This document shows, one piece after another, positions 35,701 through 47,426 of a stretch of DNA of 64,000 bases. Position numbers and translations under genes: made by a program. The first letter of the stretch is position 1; the number at the start of each line of letters is the position of its first letter. The notes under the pieces are model-generated. The model was given only the letters and a program-made list of their open reading frames with translations. It had not been told where the DNA came from and did not search any database. This DNA comes from Falciphora oryzae. Lineage: Eukaryota; Ascomycota; Sordariomycetes; Magnaporthales; Magnaporthaceae. The stretch is from contig JNVV01000048.1 in NCBI GenBank assembly GCA_000733355.1, positions 154,475-218,474 of the forward strand. The letters are read 5' to 3'.

Positions 35701-38700
35701 CTGCAAAGGCGCAAAAAAAAAAAAAAAAAAAAAAAAAGTCTTGGAAAGGGTGGGTGAGGGATACCGAGATTTGGCGGCTTGGGGAAGATGATGCTTCATA
35801 TCCAATCTAGCAAAGGGGCAAACAGGAAAAAAAAAAATTGGCAGTGCACATTTTTGATCTGCCCAGCCTTGAAAGTGCCACCAGCATCAACAAAAGTAAT
35901 ACAACTGGCAGTTTGTCTCGTGCTCACCTTCTTCTGCCTACACCCATCCAGGGGACTCGTGTGACCGAATACCGACAATGGCAGGTCCCAACCTAGGAGA
36001 ACCCAGCCATCCGGACCGGTGCATCGAGATCATTTTAGGGCGTGTCCGGTCGGTGGAGGGCGGAGGTTGGTTCGTTGATCAATGTATGACGCATCTGCTT
36101 TTCACGGTGGAGTTGTTGACATGTCGTTCCGCCAAGCATGCGCCACAGGAAATCCCTTTGGTCGGCGATGTGCTGCGGGCAGAGGTGGTCGGAGCAAGAA
36201 GCCCGGCAGTGTCGTGTGTAGCTGACACGCAGCTCTCGCAGGAAGAGGACAGTGTGCCCTTATCTTTTCCTTGCGTTTATGTGTGAACAGCAGCGACCTA
36301 CCTAGGTCAGCAGTTGGCCGGGCCCGGCATTTGCATGTTGCAAGCCCCGGGAGCCCAGCCGCGCGCGCTGCCGTTTCGCCGTCTTCCATCATCGTCTCGT
36401 CGCTCCCACCACGTCAAGTCGGCGCCAAGCCGGTGGTCGGCACAGTACGCCAGCTCAAGACGACCACACGGTGTGGACCGCCACTAAAGTCCACACTGTG
36501 GGCGCGGCAGCCCGGCACAGGACAAATTGATTGGAAGGAAGTGAGGATCGAAATGGATGATGTCTTTCTCGGCGCGGCGTTAGGCAAGTCCACTATCCTG
36601 TCCCGTTTCCAAGAGAAATTGACGGGTTGCGGGATCCAATGCAGTCCGGCAACAACACACATTGCTTCTGCCAAGTCGCCAGTCCAATTTTCTCCCTGAT
36701 CTTGGCCCGGATTTTGTGCGTGCAAACTGGGCCAGCGCGCCAAAAGGGTAGGAAGGGCAGGAGAGCACACGACGGGGCAGATGAGTGGCGGGCGATCATT
36801 TCCCCATGGATAACAATTGTCCGCCGATTGTCAATCGTCACGGGAAAAATCAGCCGCTTTCGAGTCGCTCCCTCGGTTGAGTTTGAGATTCTTCCTGCCG
36901 CACAAGTATGCCCGTATCCAACGTGTGCTCAATTTCCCTCCCGTCCATTATCCACACTCAATGCCCTGCCGATCGGGGCATGTCGTGAGGTGGTAAGGTG
37001 GGAAACTCATGGGTAAGCATAAAAATAGGAAGAATACGACGAAAAGTCAAAATCAGCTGCCCTCCGAAACAGGGGCCCCTGGTCGGCCGATGTGCGGGGA
37101 GGGGATGGAAAAAGGATAAATGTCATCGGTCGGTCAGCACAGAGCTCGCCCGCGAGCCGAGGCGGGATGTAGGAGCGCTGATGTGGGAATGGGAGTGGGA
37201 TTGGTCGCTGAGAGTTCCAATGTATGGTACCCAAGCTATCGACCAACCAGGCAGACACCATACCAATGCGCAGCACTTGCATCAATCTTTCCTGGCTGAC
37301 TGTGCGCGTGCTTGTTCGTGTGTCGCTGCCGGATGTGCCTTGTTCCATTTCTCTGCACGGCAATCAATCGCTCACGCTAGGCGTCGGGCGCGGCCAAGTC
37401 GGCAATGCGGCATCTTTTTGAGACAGAGGCTCAAAGGCGGGTGGAGTGGATCGTTCCGCGTCAGAAGTTTGGTGGTGGCTTGGCATGCCAAGACGCGTGG
37501 TCCCCGCCTCCTTATCCTTCTTTCAACCCGCCCACGCGCAGAATGCAACCTGCCAAGGGTTCCATCAGCTGGGTCCAGAATGTGTTGTTGTTCTATCGTC
37601 ATGGAGCATCGAGCGTTGATGTGTGGATGGATGCCGGGGTGGAAAGGACACAGACGTTGACGAACCGAGGCTCCAGGCACGATCGAAATATGGAGTGCGG
37701 AGTGTTGCTACGCTGTACCTTTGGCACTTCGTGTTTTCTTTTTTGCAATTTTTGTTGGTGGTCACTGGCCAGGCTGGTTCGAGTCGCGATTTAGCTTGCC
37801 CCTTCTTTTGCCTGATGTCGACTTGATCGTTCGCCCCAAGCCGGCTGATCGACACAGTTTTTTCAGTCCAATGTCGATTGTCCTTTGTCGTCCTTGGCTG
37901 ATCGGACAGTCGGAGTGATCTGCAGCAGAGCCACGCGAGGTTGGATCCGAGGCAGATGCCAGACCTGAGCTGTGGGTGGGTTGTCTCGTCTTGGGTGGTC
38001 GACGACGGGCCAGAACTCTCACTACTCAGCGCGTCGCAGCGAAGCATGCTCAGGCAGCTCGACCGACCCGTCCTATCGTGCTCCTCTTTCGTCGAACAGT
38101 CGAGCTTGCAGGAGAGTCCCGTGATTTCTAAGGGGAGGAGCAACTTTATTCATGTCTGTGACGAAGTTGAGCAGGGCTCCGCTTTCCTAATTGGATCGTC
38201 CACTCCAGGAACGACCAGAGGAAATTCCACAGGCCGCGCGTCACCACCCGACCGCTTCCGCCCAGGGAAAACTAGTGCAATTGGCATTCTCAGCTTTGGG
38301 ACAGGGTTCGAGTCCGGGGAATGAAGGTCACGAAGCACCCGCCCGGCTTTATCAACCATCGCATAAGGTTCTCTAGCCTCCAGGGCAGGAGGCGCACGGA
38401 TATGCTGAATCCAGAAGCCGCTCGGCTGCAAGCAGGTGCTAGATCAGCAGAAGGGAGAGATGGAAATCCAAAGGGCAGATCGGATAATCCGCTTACTCGT
38501 CTCGAATCAGTCAAAACTATCCTCGGATGGAAGAGAGTCTGGAAACATTTACCCTAGACTGCATGGGCANNNNNNNNNNNNNNNNNNNNNNNNNNNNNNN
38601 NNNNNNNNNNNNNNNNNNNNNNNNNNNNNNNNNNNNNNNNNNNNNNNNNNNNNNNNNNNNNNNNNNNNNNNNNNNNNNNNNNNNNNNNNNNNNNNNNNNN

Positions 38701-40819
38701 NNNNNNNNNNNNNNNNNNNAAGGTATTTTTTAGCATCCAAGCGATGGGCACATTGGGATGGCAGGGGGGAGGGGCCTTCATTGCGATGGGGTCTGAGTTA
38801 GGCTTATCTGAGACCGGAAACTTGGGGTGGGCGGCAAATATGTGGGGATGGTGTTTGCGGCGGCGGCAGGGGGAGCCCATGCACAAGAGAGAAGAAAAAA
38901 ACGGCAGCCTGGCCCGCTGCTTCTCCTTTTACGAACCGCTGGTGCAGATTCGTCCCATCAATGATGGAGGGACAAACTTGGTGGGCTGTGTCCAATTGTT
39001 CAGGATTGCACGATGGACAGATGGACAGACAGACAGGGTGATCATCGGGCATCCGGCCCTGGACCTTAGCATGGTCGCGTGTCTCCCGCAGAAGGGCCCC
39101 GCTTTCCGTCGATGTGCCAAAACCTAGACGCGGCTGCTACTCGATGCGCTCAGCTGGACGGCTTTGCATGGTGGAAAGACAAAGGTCCCGGGCGAGAACA
39201 CATGTCATGCCCCGGCCCCAAGCGGCCGCAGAGCAGCGCACAGCCCCAGGCACGTCGCGAGGTAGACGCTTGGGTCCCGGGCCGGAATGTGCAATGGCGG
39301 AATGGTGGAATATGGTGGCGCTTGCTTTCCCGGACAGGACAGCAGCAACGGACTGCAGACCGTGGCGGTGGCTCTCCTTTGGAAACTTCCAAGACTCTTA
39401 GCAGTAGCGGGACCCAGTAGTGGTAGCAGTGGTACTCAGTAGCGGTACCCAGTTGCGCACCCAGGGCTTCTGTGACACAGTGCAGGGCAGCAGCAACGAA
39501 ACACGGGCCAGGGGCCATGCGAGCCAAGGCCAGCACTGTGGGGAGAGGCGGAAAATCAGGATGCCCAGTCGCGCTGCCATCTGGATCACGCCGCCCGACT
39601 CCAGCGAGTGGGCGTGTGGGCGCCCAGACAGCACGAGGGGTGGCAGCATTGACTTGGACGAAGGAGGCGGCCCCATCCCTGCCCGTCCCCCAACGACGCA
39701 GGGGTACACGTACGTCGTACTGTGGCGCGAACCAGGGCCAAGCCAGCCGCCAGGAGGGCTCGGGAGGGACGATGCATCCGGCGCCAGTCGCATGCCGCAT
39801 CTAAAGAAAAAGGCCTGCCCACCAGGCCGGCTTTGGCCAGATGCTCATATACCCGATGCCGCTATCTTCCTCGCCTCGCTTTCGCGGCTGTCCCTCCTGC
39901 TCCTTCCCCAAACTGTTGATACAGGCGAGCTAGGACTTCAGACTGGTCTTGGCGTTTTCTGTTTGCGCCCAGTTGGGAAGGAAGTCGTGCTCTCCCACCC
40001 GCCAGCAAGGAAAGCTGCCGTAGACTTGCCGCTCCCCAGAAAACGAACCACCACAGTCCCTCGTCCTAATAGGCGAATTCGGATCAAGACACGCACCACG
40101 ACGACTACGACGACAACGCTCGACCGACCTTCCCTGAGCCCTCCTTTGCTCCCTCGCCGGATCGAACCGATTCTGCGGGCCGAACATCCCCTCTAAGCCC
40201 GCCATCCTCACGGGCTTGTTTTTTTTTTATTTCCTAATTTTCGTCATCAGTCCTCTTTGGCCCTCCAGCTAGCTGGCCCTTGCCCCTCTGGACCATCCAC
40301 CGCAAACACTCCCGCTTTTTTCTGTGTTTGCTTTGCTACTTGTTATATTACCTCGATACCCTATTGCGTCTTAATTTTTTTTTTTTCTCTCCCTACTCCC
40401 CTGCCGCCCACCTCCCCTCTCTCCCCTTTGTTGTTCACCTGTTGCCAAGACTCGTCCGACCTCGACCTGCGACCAAACCTCATCAAAAGCGTCACCTCGT
40501 CGGTGTGGCCGCGTACCACCAAAAGGACAATTCGACACGCTTTGAAACCTGGACTTCACCTCGCCTCGTCGCCCACCCTGAGGCTTCTGCCACTTGGCTT
40601 CTGCGAGCAGGTCTCGACACTGTCGTTTTCCACAACTGCGGCCATCGACTCTGTCCTGAAGGGCAGTTCATCACGCTTCGCACGTGCCTCACCTCCCACC
40701 TGACCGACCCTCTCTATGAGCAGGTGAAGAGGGCAAATAAGGGCCAAACAACCCTTCTCGCGCAGGAGCACCTTTTTTCCCCTCCTTTTCCCCATATACA
40801 CACATCCCCACCCGACACA
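32761..40819. other. 8-kb region with no convincing gene; contains an assembly gap
   Basis: I read both strands and found no ORF with a domain, a convincing spliced frame, or an RNA gene. It holds poly-A runs (34432-34449 and A25 at 35713-35737) and a 150-base N gap at 38570-38719. A CT-rich leader of the LicD gene spans about 40200-40819. Frames such as 34240-34899, 37565-38143 (-) and 39420-40196 are treated as spurious. Confidence 0.5.
38570..38719. other. Assembly gap (150 N)
   Basis: Undetermined bases; the true length is unknown. The flanks do not look coding. Confidence 0.98.
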
Positions 40820-41845
40820 ATGAGGTTGTTAAGGAGCCTAGTCGTCCTCCTCCCTCTGTTCAGTGCTGCGGTAGCGCTGCCTAGGCCAGAGGAAGAGCAG
40901 AAGGCCGAGCCACCAGCACCACCGGAGCCCCCAAAAGAGGAGCCGAAGAAGGAGGAGCCCCCAGACACCAAGTACTTCCACGAGCCCGGTGGCGATGAGG
41001 TCCTCGGCCACTACGACATCCGGTACTTCAAGGAGAAGGTGTCGTACGAGGAGCACCGATCCGTGCTGCGGCATCTGATCCGGAGCTACCTGACCATCAC
41101 GCGCGATCTCGGCATCGAGACGTGGCTGGCGCACGGAACTCTGCTGGGCTGGTGGTGGAACGGGCGCATCATGCCTTGGGACTACGACCTGGACGTCCAG
41201 GTCTCGAGCGCCACGCTCTACTACCTCGGCAAGCACCACAACCGCACCACCCACGAGTACTCGTACGTCGACAACGCCACGGGCCAGACCGTCAACAAGA
41301 CGTATCTACTCGACATCAACCCCCACCACATCGAGCGCGACCGCGGCGACGGTATGAACGTCATCGACGCGCGCTGGGTCGACATCTCGAACGGCATGTT
41401 TGTCGATATCACAGGGCTCGCCGAGCGTGAGCCCGGCAAGCAGCCCGGCATCTGGAGCTGCAAGAACTACCACAAGTACCGGACCAGGGACCTGTACCCC
41501 ATGCGCGAGTCCGAGTTCGAGGGCGTCCCTGCCACCGTGCCGTACAGCTTCGACAGGATCCTGACTGAGGAGTACGGCATGAAGGCGCTGGTTACCACGG
41601 AGTGGCTAGGGTATGTTTTGTTGCACCTTCTCTCTGATCGCCCCTGGTTATCCATCTCCAGTCATGGGGAAAGAAGATATGGTGGCAAACAGCCATGCAG
41701 AGGCCAAATGGATATAACACTTAACTGACGTTGTTTCTGTTACAATAGCCACAAATGGGAACCAGAAGTCAAGGAGTGGATCAAAGTGCAGACTCGTGAC
41801 GACGAGAAAAAGGAGGAGAAAAAGGAGGAGGAAAAGGAGGAATAG
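40820..41845 (+). CDS. Secreted LicD-family protein (MNN4-like nucleotidyl/phosphotransferase)
   Basis: Predicted to act in the secretory pathway on glycans. LicD-family proteins include bacterial phosphocholine transferases and yeast Mnn4, which is needed for mannosyl-phosphate transfer. The protein is 295 aa; exons are 40820-41610 and 41749-41845. The signal peptide is MRLLRSLVVLLPLFSAAVA. A Pro/Glu/Lys-rich linker (about 20-50) follows. The LicD core starts at about residue 85 with the signature HGTLLGWWWNGRIMPWDYDLD (spanning ~106-126), whose acidic DYDLD motif is the likely metal site. The C-terminus is a Lys/Glu run (KKEEKKEEEKEE), as in Mnn4. The upstream in-frame extension has no ATG, so 40820 is the start. 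Confidence 0.88.
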
Positions 41846-44074
41846 CGCGGGGCCGAGAGCAGACTCGTCGCCAATCCCTGAGTCACGAGTCCGACGGTCT
41901 CGTCCGTGTTTATTCGAGTGGCCACTTTATCCCAGAACAGAGTTCTTCGGACCGCGCCAAAGCAAAGCCCGAGATGGGCTCGGGGAGCGACGTGGGAAAA
42001 CCCCCCTCCCGACCCTGATTCGCGGATTATTAGCAGCGGACGAGCGACCCTTTTGAAATAATACCTACAGCCGACCAGCCACGACCTACCCAGACACCCA
42101 CCCACCCATCTCGGCTGCCAAGCAGCTAAGAAGCGCGCCGGCTTCTATCGCACATCCATCCCCCGCAGACACGTGGGCTTGTCAGCTCGTCTTAGCGGGG
42201 TGATGAGGTGATTTCAGCTTTCAGCCAAACTCTACACTCAAGCCACCTCGATCGCCTCACGCAGGCGACGGGCCGGGCCGACGATCAATTAGTATTACAA
42301 CAGCGGGCAAGATATTGTTTTGGGCGGGTTTAGTTTTTTGGAGGCAAAATCAAGAGATCAGGATCTTTATGGGAGGAAAGCAATCTCTGGGCCAGATGCC
42401 AGATGCATTCGAATTCGGCTGGAAGCGGAGCAAACCAAAGACGTCAAGCAAAGCATATGGATGGCGTTCGGTTGTCTTTGGGATTTTTGTTTTGTCTTTT
42501 CGACACCAAACCAGCTTATATTTTGTTCGTTTTCTTCCTTTTGTCCCGAGCATACAAAACCTGGCATGTCTACAGCATAGCATACGCACCTTTTCTTTTT
42601 CTTGCTTCTTTCTTCCTCAAACTACTTTTTTTTTTGGTTCTTCATGAACACCCGCTTCTGAACCCTGATTTCACCGTGCTTCCAATTGCTCTCCTAAGCT
42701 CGCTCCCATGAACGCAGGCTGCCCTATTCTAATAGGGGTGGCGCCAGAAGGATCGGTGAGGGCTCACCCTGATGCGGCGCCCACGGGCTGCTCCAAGCAA
42801 TCAACACGTTGCCCCTTTTAACCAAAATGCCGCGGATACTGTGTCTTTGGGCACGTCATGATAAAGCCAAAGCATGAATCGACCCTCGGTGTCACGGCTG
42901 CGCACCGACTTCATACGAAAAATGTTGGGGCGTGGAGCGGAGGTCTTGCGCCGGGCGAGGCAGTCGGTCGATGTCCCGAGTTGGCCACACAACCCCCGAT
43001 CTCCCTGGCGCTTTTCGGGCAAAGCGATGCCCTCTATAGGCGTCCAGCAGGGTACTGAGGGGAAACAATGTGATTTTGGCCTAAACACATCTTTGCTGAA
43101 AGGTGGCCCGAGGTTTGACAGCACCCTCAGCAGCTCCATCTTCTACATGTTTGTTTGTCTACTGGGCCGTTCGTTGATGGCCGTGTTGAAAAAACCTCGC
43201 AGTATTTCGTTTCCCCTCGGCCGCCGCTCTTCGTACCCAGTCTCACCTGCCCCAGAAGGCACGGCCTTTCCAAGGACTGGGTTTCAATGGCGTCATGTGT
43301 ATCTACACCTTTATACAAGTCTCTCACGTGTTGAAGCAGACTCAGGTCTCCCCTTTCTCGTCTCGCGCTGGTATGCGGGTCTCGGGGGCGACCAGGTCTT
43401 GAAAGAAAGTGGGGTCTGTCTCCCAGAGCGTCTCTTCGGTGTTGATATAGACGACTGCAATGAACTCGGACGTATACAATAAACGCCGATAAGTTAGATG
43501 CTACCCTGAATGTCGTTTCGACAGTGTGCAGATCGTGAGCTTGCATTGCACCCGAGAAAAAAAAAAAAAAAAAAAAAAAGAGACATTGCAGTATGTAGCG
43601 GTTACACTCGCGAAGTTTAGCTCAAAACGAGCTAGCCCCTGAATTGAAGTGGTTCTGTCTGCGACACACAGCTGCCTCCGTGCCACCTTTCATTGCTCCG
43701 GCACTCGCTCGTGTGACGTAGGACGGCGCCTTGGATCTTACCCACGTGTGCCCCTCCGTTTTATTTTTGATGTGTCAAAGCCACTTACATCAGATAGGTT
43801 CAAGCAGGGGGACACAAGTGTTTATAATCTCCCTAGGCATCTCCCCAGGGTCGTCTGAACAGGCGGGAGGGTAACGAATAGCGACATTACTGCGCCTGCT
43901 TTCCTGACGTCCATTCTCGCTGGCCGGATCGGCTGTTCCAGGGGCGTCGCCGAAGAACAAGAGAAACTAAAATGTACATATCCCAACCTTGTGAGGATTA
44001 GGTGTAGGTGCTTGCGCGTAACCAACCCGCCACCAAACACGTGACATTCACCACACTTGCTTTGACCAAAGACT
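41846..44074. other. Intergenic region
   Basis: No gene is supported. An ATG-initiated 202-codon frame at 42874-43482 has no domain and weak codon bias (listed under rejected items). An A23 run lies at 43557-43579. Confidence 0.55.
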
Positions 44075-45331
44075 TCAGCTCTGCTCCCGCTTATCCTCAC
44101 CTTCGCCCTCTCTCCTTTTCCCAATCTCTTGCGTCTCTATAGCCTCCCCCGTTTCCTCGACCTCCCTTATTTCCTGGGCCTCTCCCGCCCCCTTGGGCTC
44201 TCTCCTTTCTTGGACGATGCGTCTGTGACGTTCCTCCGCCGCGTTGGCCAGTATCTCCCTTCGGGTCAGCTTAGGAGCCGCGGGGTCGCTGCTGGTGCTG
44301 CCATGACCCCCGCGGCCGCCGAGGACGTACTCGCCGCCGGTCCAGCCGCCGTGGTCGTAGGCGTGCTCGTCCTCGCCCTCGTCGGCCTCGGAGAAGCCCG
44401 GCCCGTCGCCGACGGTGCGGCCGGCGCCGCCCCTCCAGTCGGCGGCGGCGACCTCGCGCTCGATGGCGTGGCACAGGTCCCAGAAGTTCCTGTCGTGGGG
44501 GCCGTGCACGTTGTGGGCGAGCTCGTGGCAAAGCGTTTTGCGGATGGTTTTATAATCGCGATAGCCATCGCCTGCGTCGGTGCGGAGGCGCAGCTCGATG
44601 ACCTCGCCCTTGTTCCGGTTTAGGCCGAGGGTGCGGCCGACGCCCTCGTGCGACACGTCCGTGTGGGCGGCCGGGTCCATCTCGGTAAGTAGGCTGACCG
44701 TGAAGTGGCGCTTTTCCATGACGGCGCAAATGCCCGGGTCGTCGCGGAGGCGCTCGAGGAAGCGGAGGCTCAGCTCGGGGCGCGGCAGGTATGGGAGCGG
44801 GCGCAGGTTGAGGAAGGTGAAGGTGGAGCTGGGGCTGCCGCCGGCGGGCTGCTTCCACTTGGGGCGGTTAGCCACCGAGGCCTGTTGCCGGCGGCGGGCG
44901 GCCTGCACGGCGATGGCCCTCCTAGAGTCCTTGTCTCTGGCTGAGACCTCGGCCGCGTGGAAGGAGTCGACGTCGGCGAAGCGGCTGGCCATCAGGCGGA
45001 CCTTCTTGCCGGCCAGCGACTGGGAGAGCAGGGTGTTGCCCTGCTCGACGCCCTTGATGAGGCCAACGGGCTGCGGGGCGATGAATTTGTGTGTGGACCA
45101 ATTGTACTTTCTCTCGCCAGAGGCGTCCTCAAAGGCCTCTTCGCAGGCGTCCGACAGGTCGTCAACTGTGCTGTCCTCGGCCGGGAAGGTGAAGGTTTTG
45201 GTCTGTGAGCCCAAGGTGACAGTGACCGAGACCGACTCGCGCGCGAATGGCGAGTTGTTACACTTGATGGGTTTGTCTTCCTTTTTGCCTTCTTGTTTGC
45301 CTTGAGCTTGAGCTTTGAGGTCGTCCGCCAT
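44075..45331 (-). CDS. Ubiquitin-like/WLM-domain metalloprotease (Wss1-like)
   Basis: A 418-aa single-exon protein that joins a ubiquitin-like N-terminal domain (about residues 33-115) to a WLM zinc metalloprotease domain (about 150-330). The zinc site is His269, Glu270, His273 and His279 (HELAHNVHGPHD, HExxHx5H). The Ubl-WLM order matches fission-yeast and filamentous-fungal WLM proteins rather than budding-yeast Wss1, which has WLM first. Wss1/SPRTN-type proteases act on DNA-protein crosslinks and SUMO/ubiquitin conjugates; that role is inferred here. The C-terminal ~80 residues are charged and Glu/Arg-rich. The start ATG is at 45331. Confidence 0.92.
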   Translation of the reverse strand: MADDLKAQAQGKQEGKKEDKPIKCNNSPFARESVSVTVTLGSQTKTFTFPAEDSTVDDLSDACEEAFEDASGERKYNWSTHKFIAPQPVGLIKGVEQGNTLLSQSLAGKKVRLMASRFADVDSFHAAEVSARDKDSRRAIAVQAARRRQQASVANRPKWKQPAGGSPSSTFTFLNLRPLPYLPRPELSLRFLERLRDDPGICAVMEKRHFTVSLLTEMDPAAHTDVSHEGVGRTLGLNRNKGEVIELRLRTDAGDGYRDYKTIRKTLCHELAHNVHGPHDRNFWDLCHAIEREVAAADWRGGAGRTVGDGPGFSEADEGEDEHAYDHGGWTGGEYVLGGRGGHGSTSSDPAAPKLTRREILANAAEERHRRIVQERREPKGAGEAQEIREVEETGEAIETQEIGKRREGEGEDKREQS

Positions 45332-46460
45332 GTTGTCGATTTTCCTGCCGTACGTGACGGGCTTGAATAATTACGGCAACAGGCTATGCGAATGAATGTT
45401 TGGTATTAAAATAGTTGAAGAATGAATCTGACAGCTAAGACGCAAGGCATGGAAAATTGGAATCTATCTTCAAGTCGTCGTCGCATGCCCAACACGAGAT
45501 CGTGGTCGGGTGAGCAAGCTCAGGCTGGGAGAGCTGCTTTGTAAGCGCTCGGGGTTGGGGTCGCGACCGCTGTCCCGCCGTCCACGGTTGTCCATCGCCT
45601 TCGGTCCACGTCAATCACTCGCCTCTCGCTGCTGCGGCAGGCACCTAAACCACAACGCCACGATCGCAATCGGGTCGAGCCTTCGTAATCACTCCGAGGG
45701 GCCAAACCCATAGGCCGGACTCGGGCGACTGCTGGCCCGAAACGGGTCCCCTCGGGGGTGGACCTTGTGAGCACGCCGCTTTCCGGGGCCGGCAAAGTGG
45801 CCGGCCCGGAGCGTCGGGCTGGAGGCGCTCCCAACTCTGTTAGCCTGGCGATCCGATACCGTCTTTTTTCATGCCCGTGAGGCAGGCGTCGTCGTAGCCC
45901 CCTGATGATTTTACCCCTGAATTCAGAGGAGCCAGATGGCAAGCGATTCTACTCATCATATCTCGCCTTCACAGAGCGTGAAGCATCAGTGCGTCTTACT
46001 AAGCCGAGCAAACTGGCTGGCCTGGAAGCAATGTTGCAGTTCGATTTCATGTGTCAAAACGAAAAGCCAGAGCAAGGCCTCGTGGTGGGTCCAGCTACGT
46101 AAAGACTGCCGGCAAAAGGCACCACTTGTGGAGCCCAGCTTCTATTCCCGGATGCTGAATGTGTGGCTGTTACTTCGCCGTGGCCTGGCCTGCGCTCGAG
46201 CTGTCTTGCCCTCTGAAACGGGGATCCAATGAGAGGCTAATCGCGTCGTGTCCTTTCCCTCCAAACCACCAAACCGCAACGAAACAGACCTGCGCGCCGT
46301 GCCCGACGACGGACGCGCCACCTGAACCTCTGCAGCAACAGCAGCGACGCCGCCAATTGCCGATATAGACGCGATTGATTGACCGAAGCCAGCGCCTGCA
46401 CAACGGCGACGAAGCCGACTTCGGAAGCATACTGGCGCGCCAAGCAACCCCATCGCCAAC
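45332..46460. other. Divergent promoter region of the WLM protease and ERD2
   Basis: No protein gene is seen. 45525-45869 is GC-rich, rich in potential hairpins, and ends in a T6 run. It may be a structured RNA (see findings). The rest is shared promoter sequence for the two divergent genes. Confidence 0.5.
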
Positions 46461-47426
46461 ATGCCTCTCAACCTCTTCCGTGTCCTGGGTACGTCTCGGC
46501 TTGGATCGGCTGGGGAGGGGAGCCTGACACCGATTGCGCGAAAGAGCAAAAGAGAGAAAAACAATGCGACTGACAAGCTTTGACACCATCAGGGGACTTC
46601 TCCCATCTCGCCTCCATCCTAATCCTCCTTCACAAGATGACGCAGCTCAACGTTAGTGCCAAATTATCGTCCCTCCTCCATCAAAACCACCTCTATACCA
46701 CAAGGACACCAGCCAGGCTAACCACCACCCCTCCAGAGCTGCGCCGGCATCTCATTCAAGTCGCAATGCCTATATCTCCTTGTATACGTCTCGAGATATC
46801 TCGGTATGTATGGCCAGAGCTTCCCCGGGAGCTAGGTGCTAGCGCCCCTGTTTTGCCGCCTTTGGTTGCTCGCGACGCAATCGCTTCTCGTTGCTTTACT
46901 GACCCGTGGGCGCTGCCGTGCAAAAACAACAGACCTCTTCATCACGACGAGCATCTACAACGTTATATTCAAAATCCTCTTCATCTCGGCACAGGGCTAC
47001 ATCATATACCTCATGACTAACGCCTACAAGCCGACCAACGACCCCAACGTCGACACCTTCCGGGTGCAGTACCTGCTCGGCGGCGCCGCCGTCATGGCCA
47101 TCGTCTTCCCCTACTACTGGACCCTCCGCGAGATGCTGTGGGCCTTCAGCATCTGGCTCGAGTCGGTCGCCATTCTGCCGCAGCTCTTTATGCTGCAGCG
47201 CACCGGCGAGGCTGAGACCATCACGACCCACTACCTTTTCGCCCTCGGCCTCTACCGCGCCCTCTACATCCCCAACTGGATCTGGCGCTACTTCACCGAG
47301 CCCGACCACAGCGTCGACTACATCGCCATCATCGCCGGCATCATCCAGACCGTCCTGTACAGCGACTTCTTTTGGATTTACTACCAGAAGGTCTGGAAGG
47401 GCCAGAAGTTCAAGCTGCCCGTGTAA
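46461..47426 (+). CDS. ERD2: ER lumen protein retaining receptor (HDEL/KDEL receptor)
   Basis: A seven-helix Golgi receptor that retrieves escaped ER proteins by binding their HDEL/KDEL C-termini at acid pH. It is 215 aa, close to the family's ~212. Exons are 46461-46488, 46593-46651, 46737-46803 and 46933-47426. The tiny first exon gives MPLNLFRVLG, which joins to DFSHLASILILLHKM. Exon 3 supplies SCAGISFKSQCLYLLVYVSRYL and exon 4 starts with the Asp of RYLDLF, restoring the conserved ERD2 sequence at each junction. Conserved features include GIS-KSQ, RYLD, and YIPNWIWRY in the C-terminal half. A basic end (KGQKFKLPV) faces the cytosol. Confidence 0.96.

Noticed and set aside
39420..40196. 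258-codon frame before the LicD gene
   Set aside because: Non-ATG start, and a poly-Thr/Arg run from simple repeats; it overlaps the CT-rich leader.
42874..43482. 202-codon ATG-initiated frame
   Set aside because: Third-position G/C bias is weak, no motif or TM/signal is seen, and the antisense strand is partly open too. It could be lineage-specific but I cannot support it.
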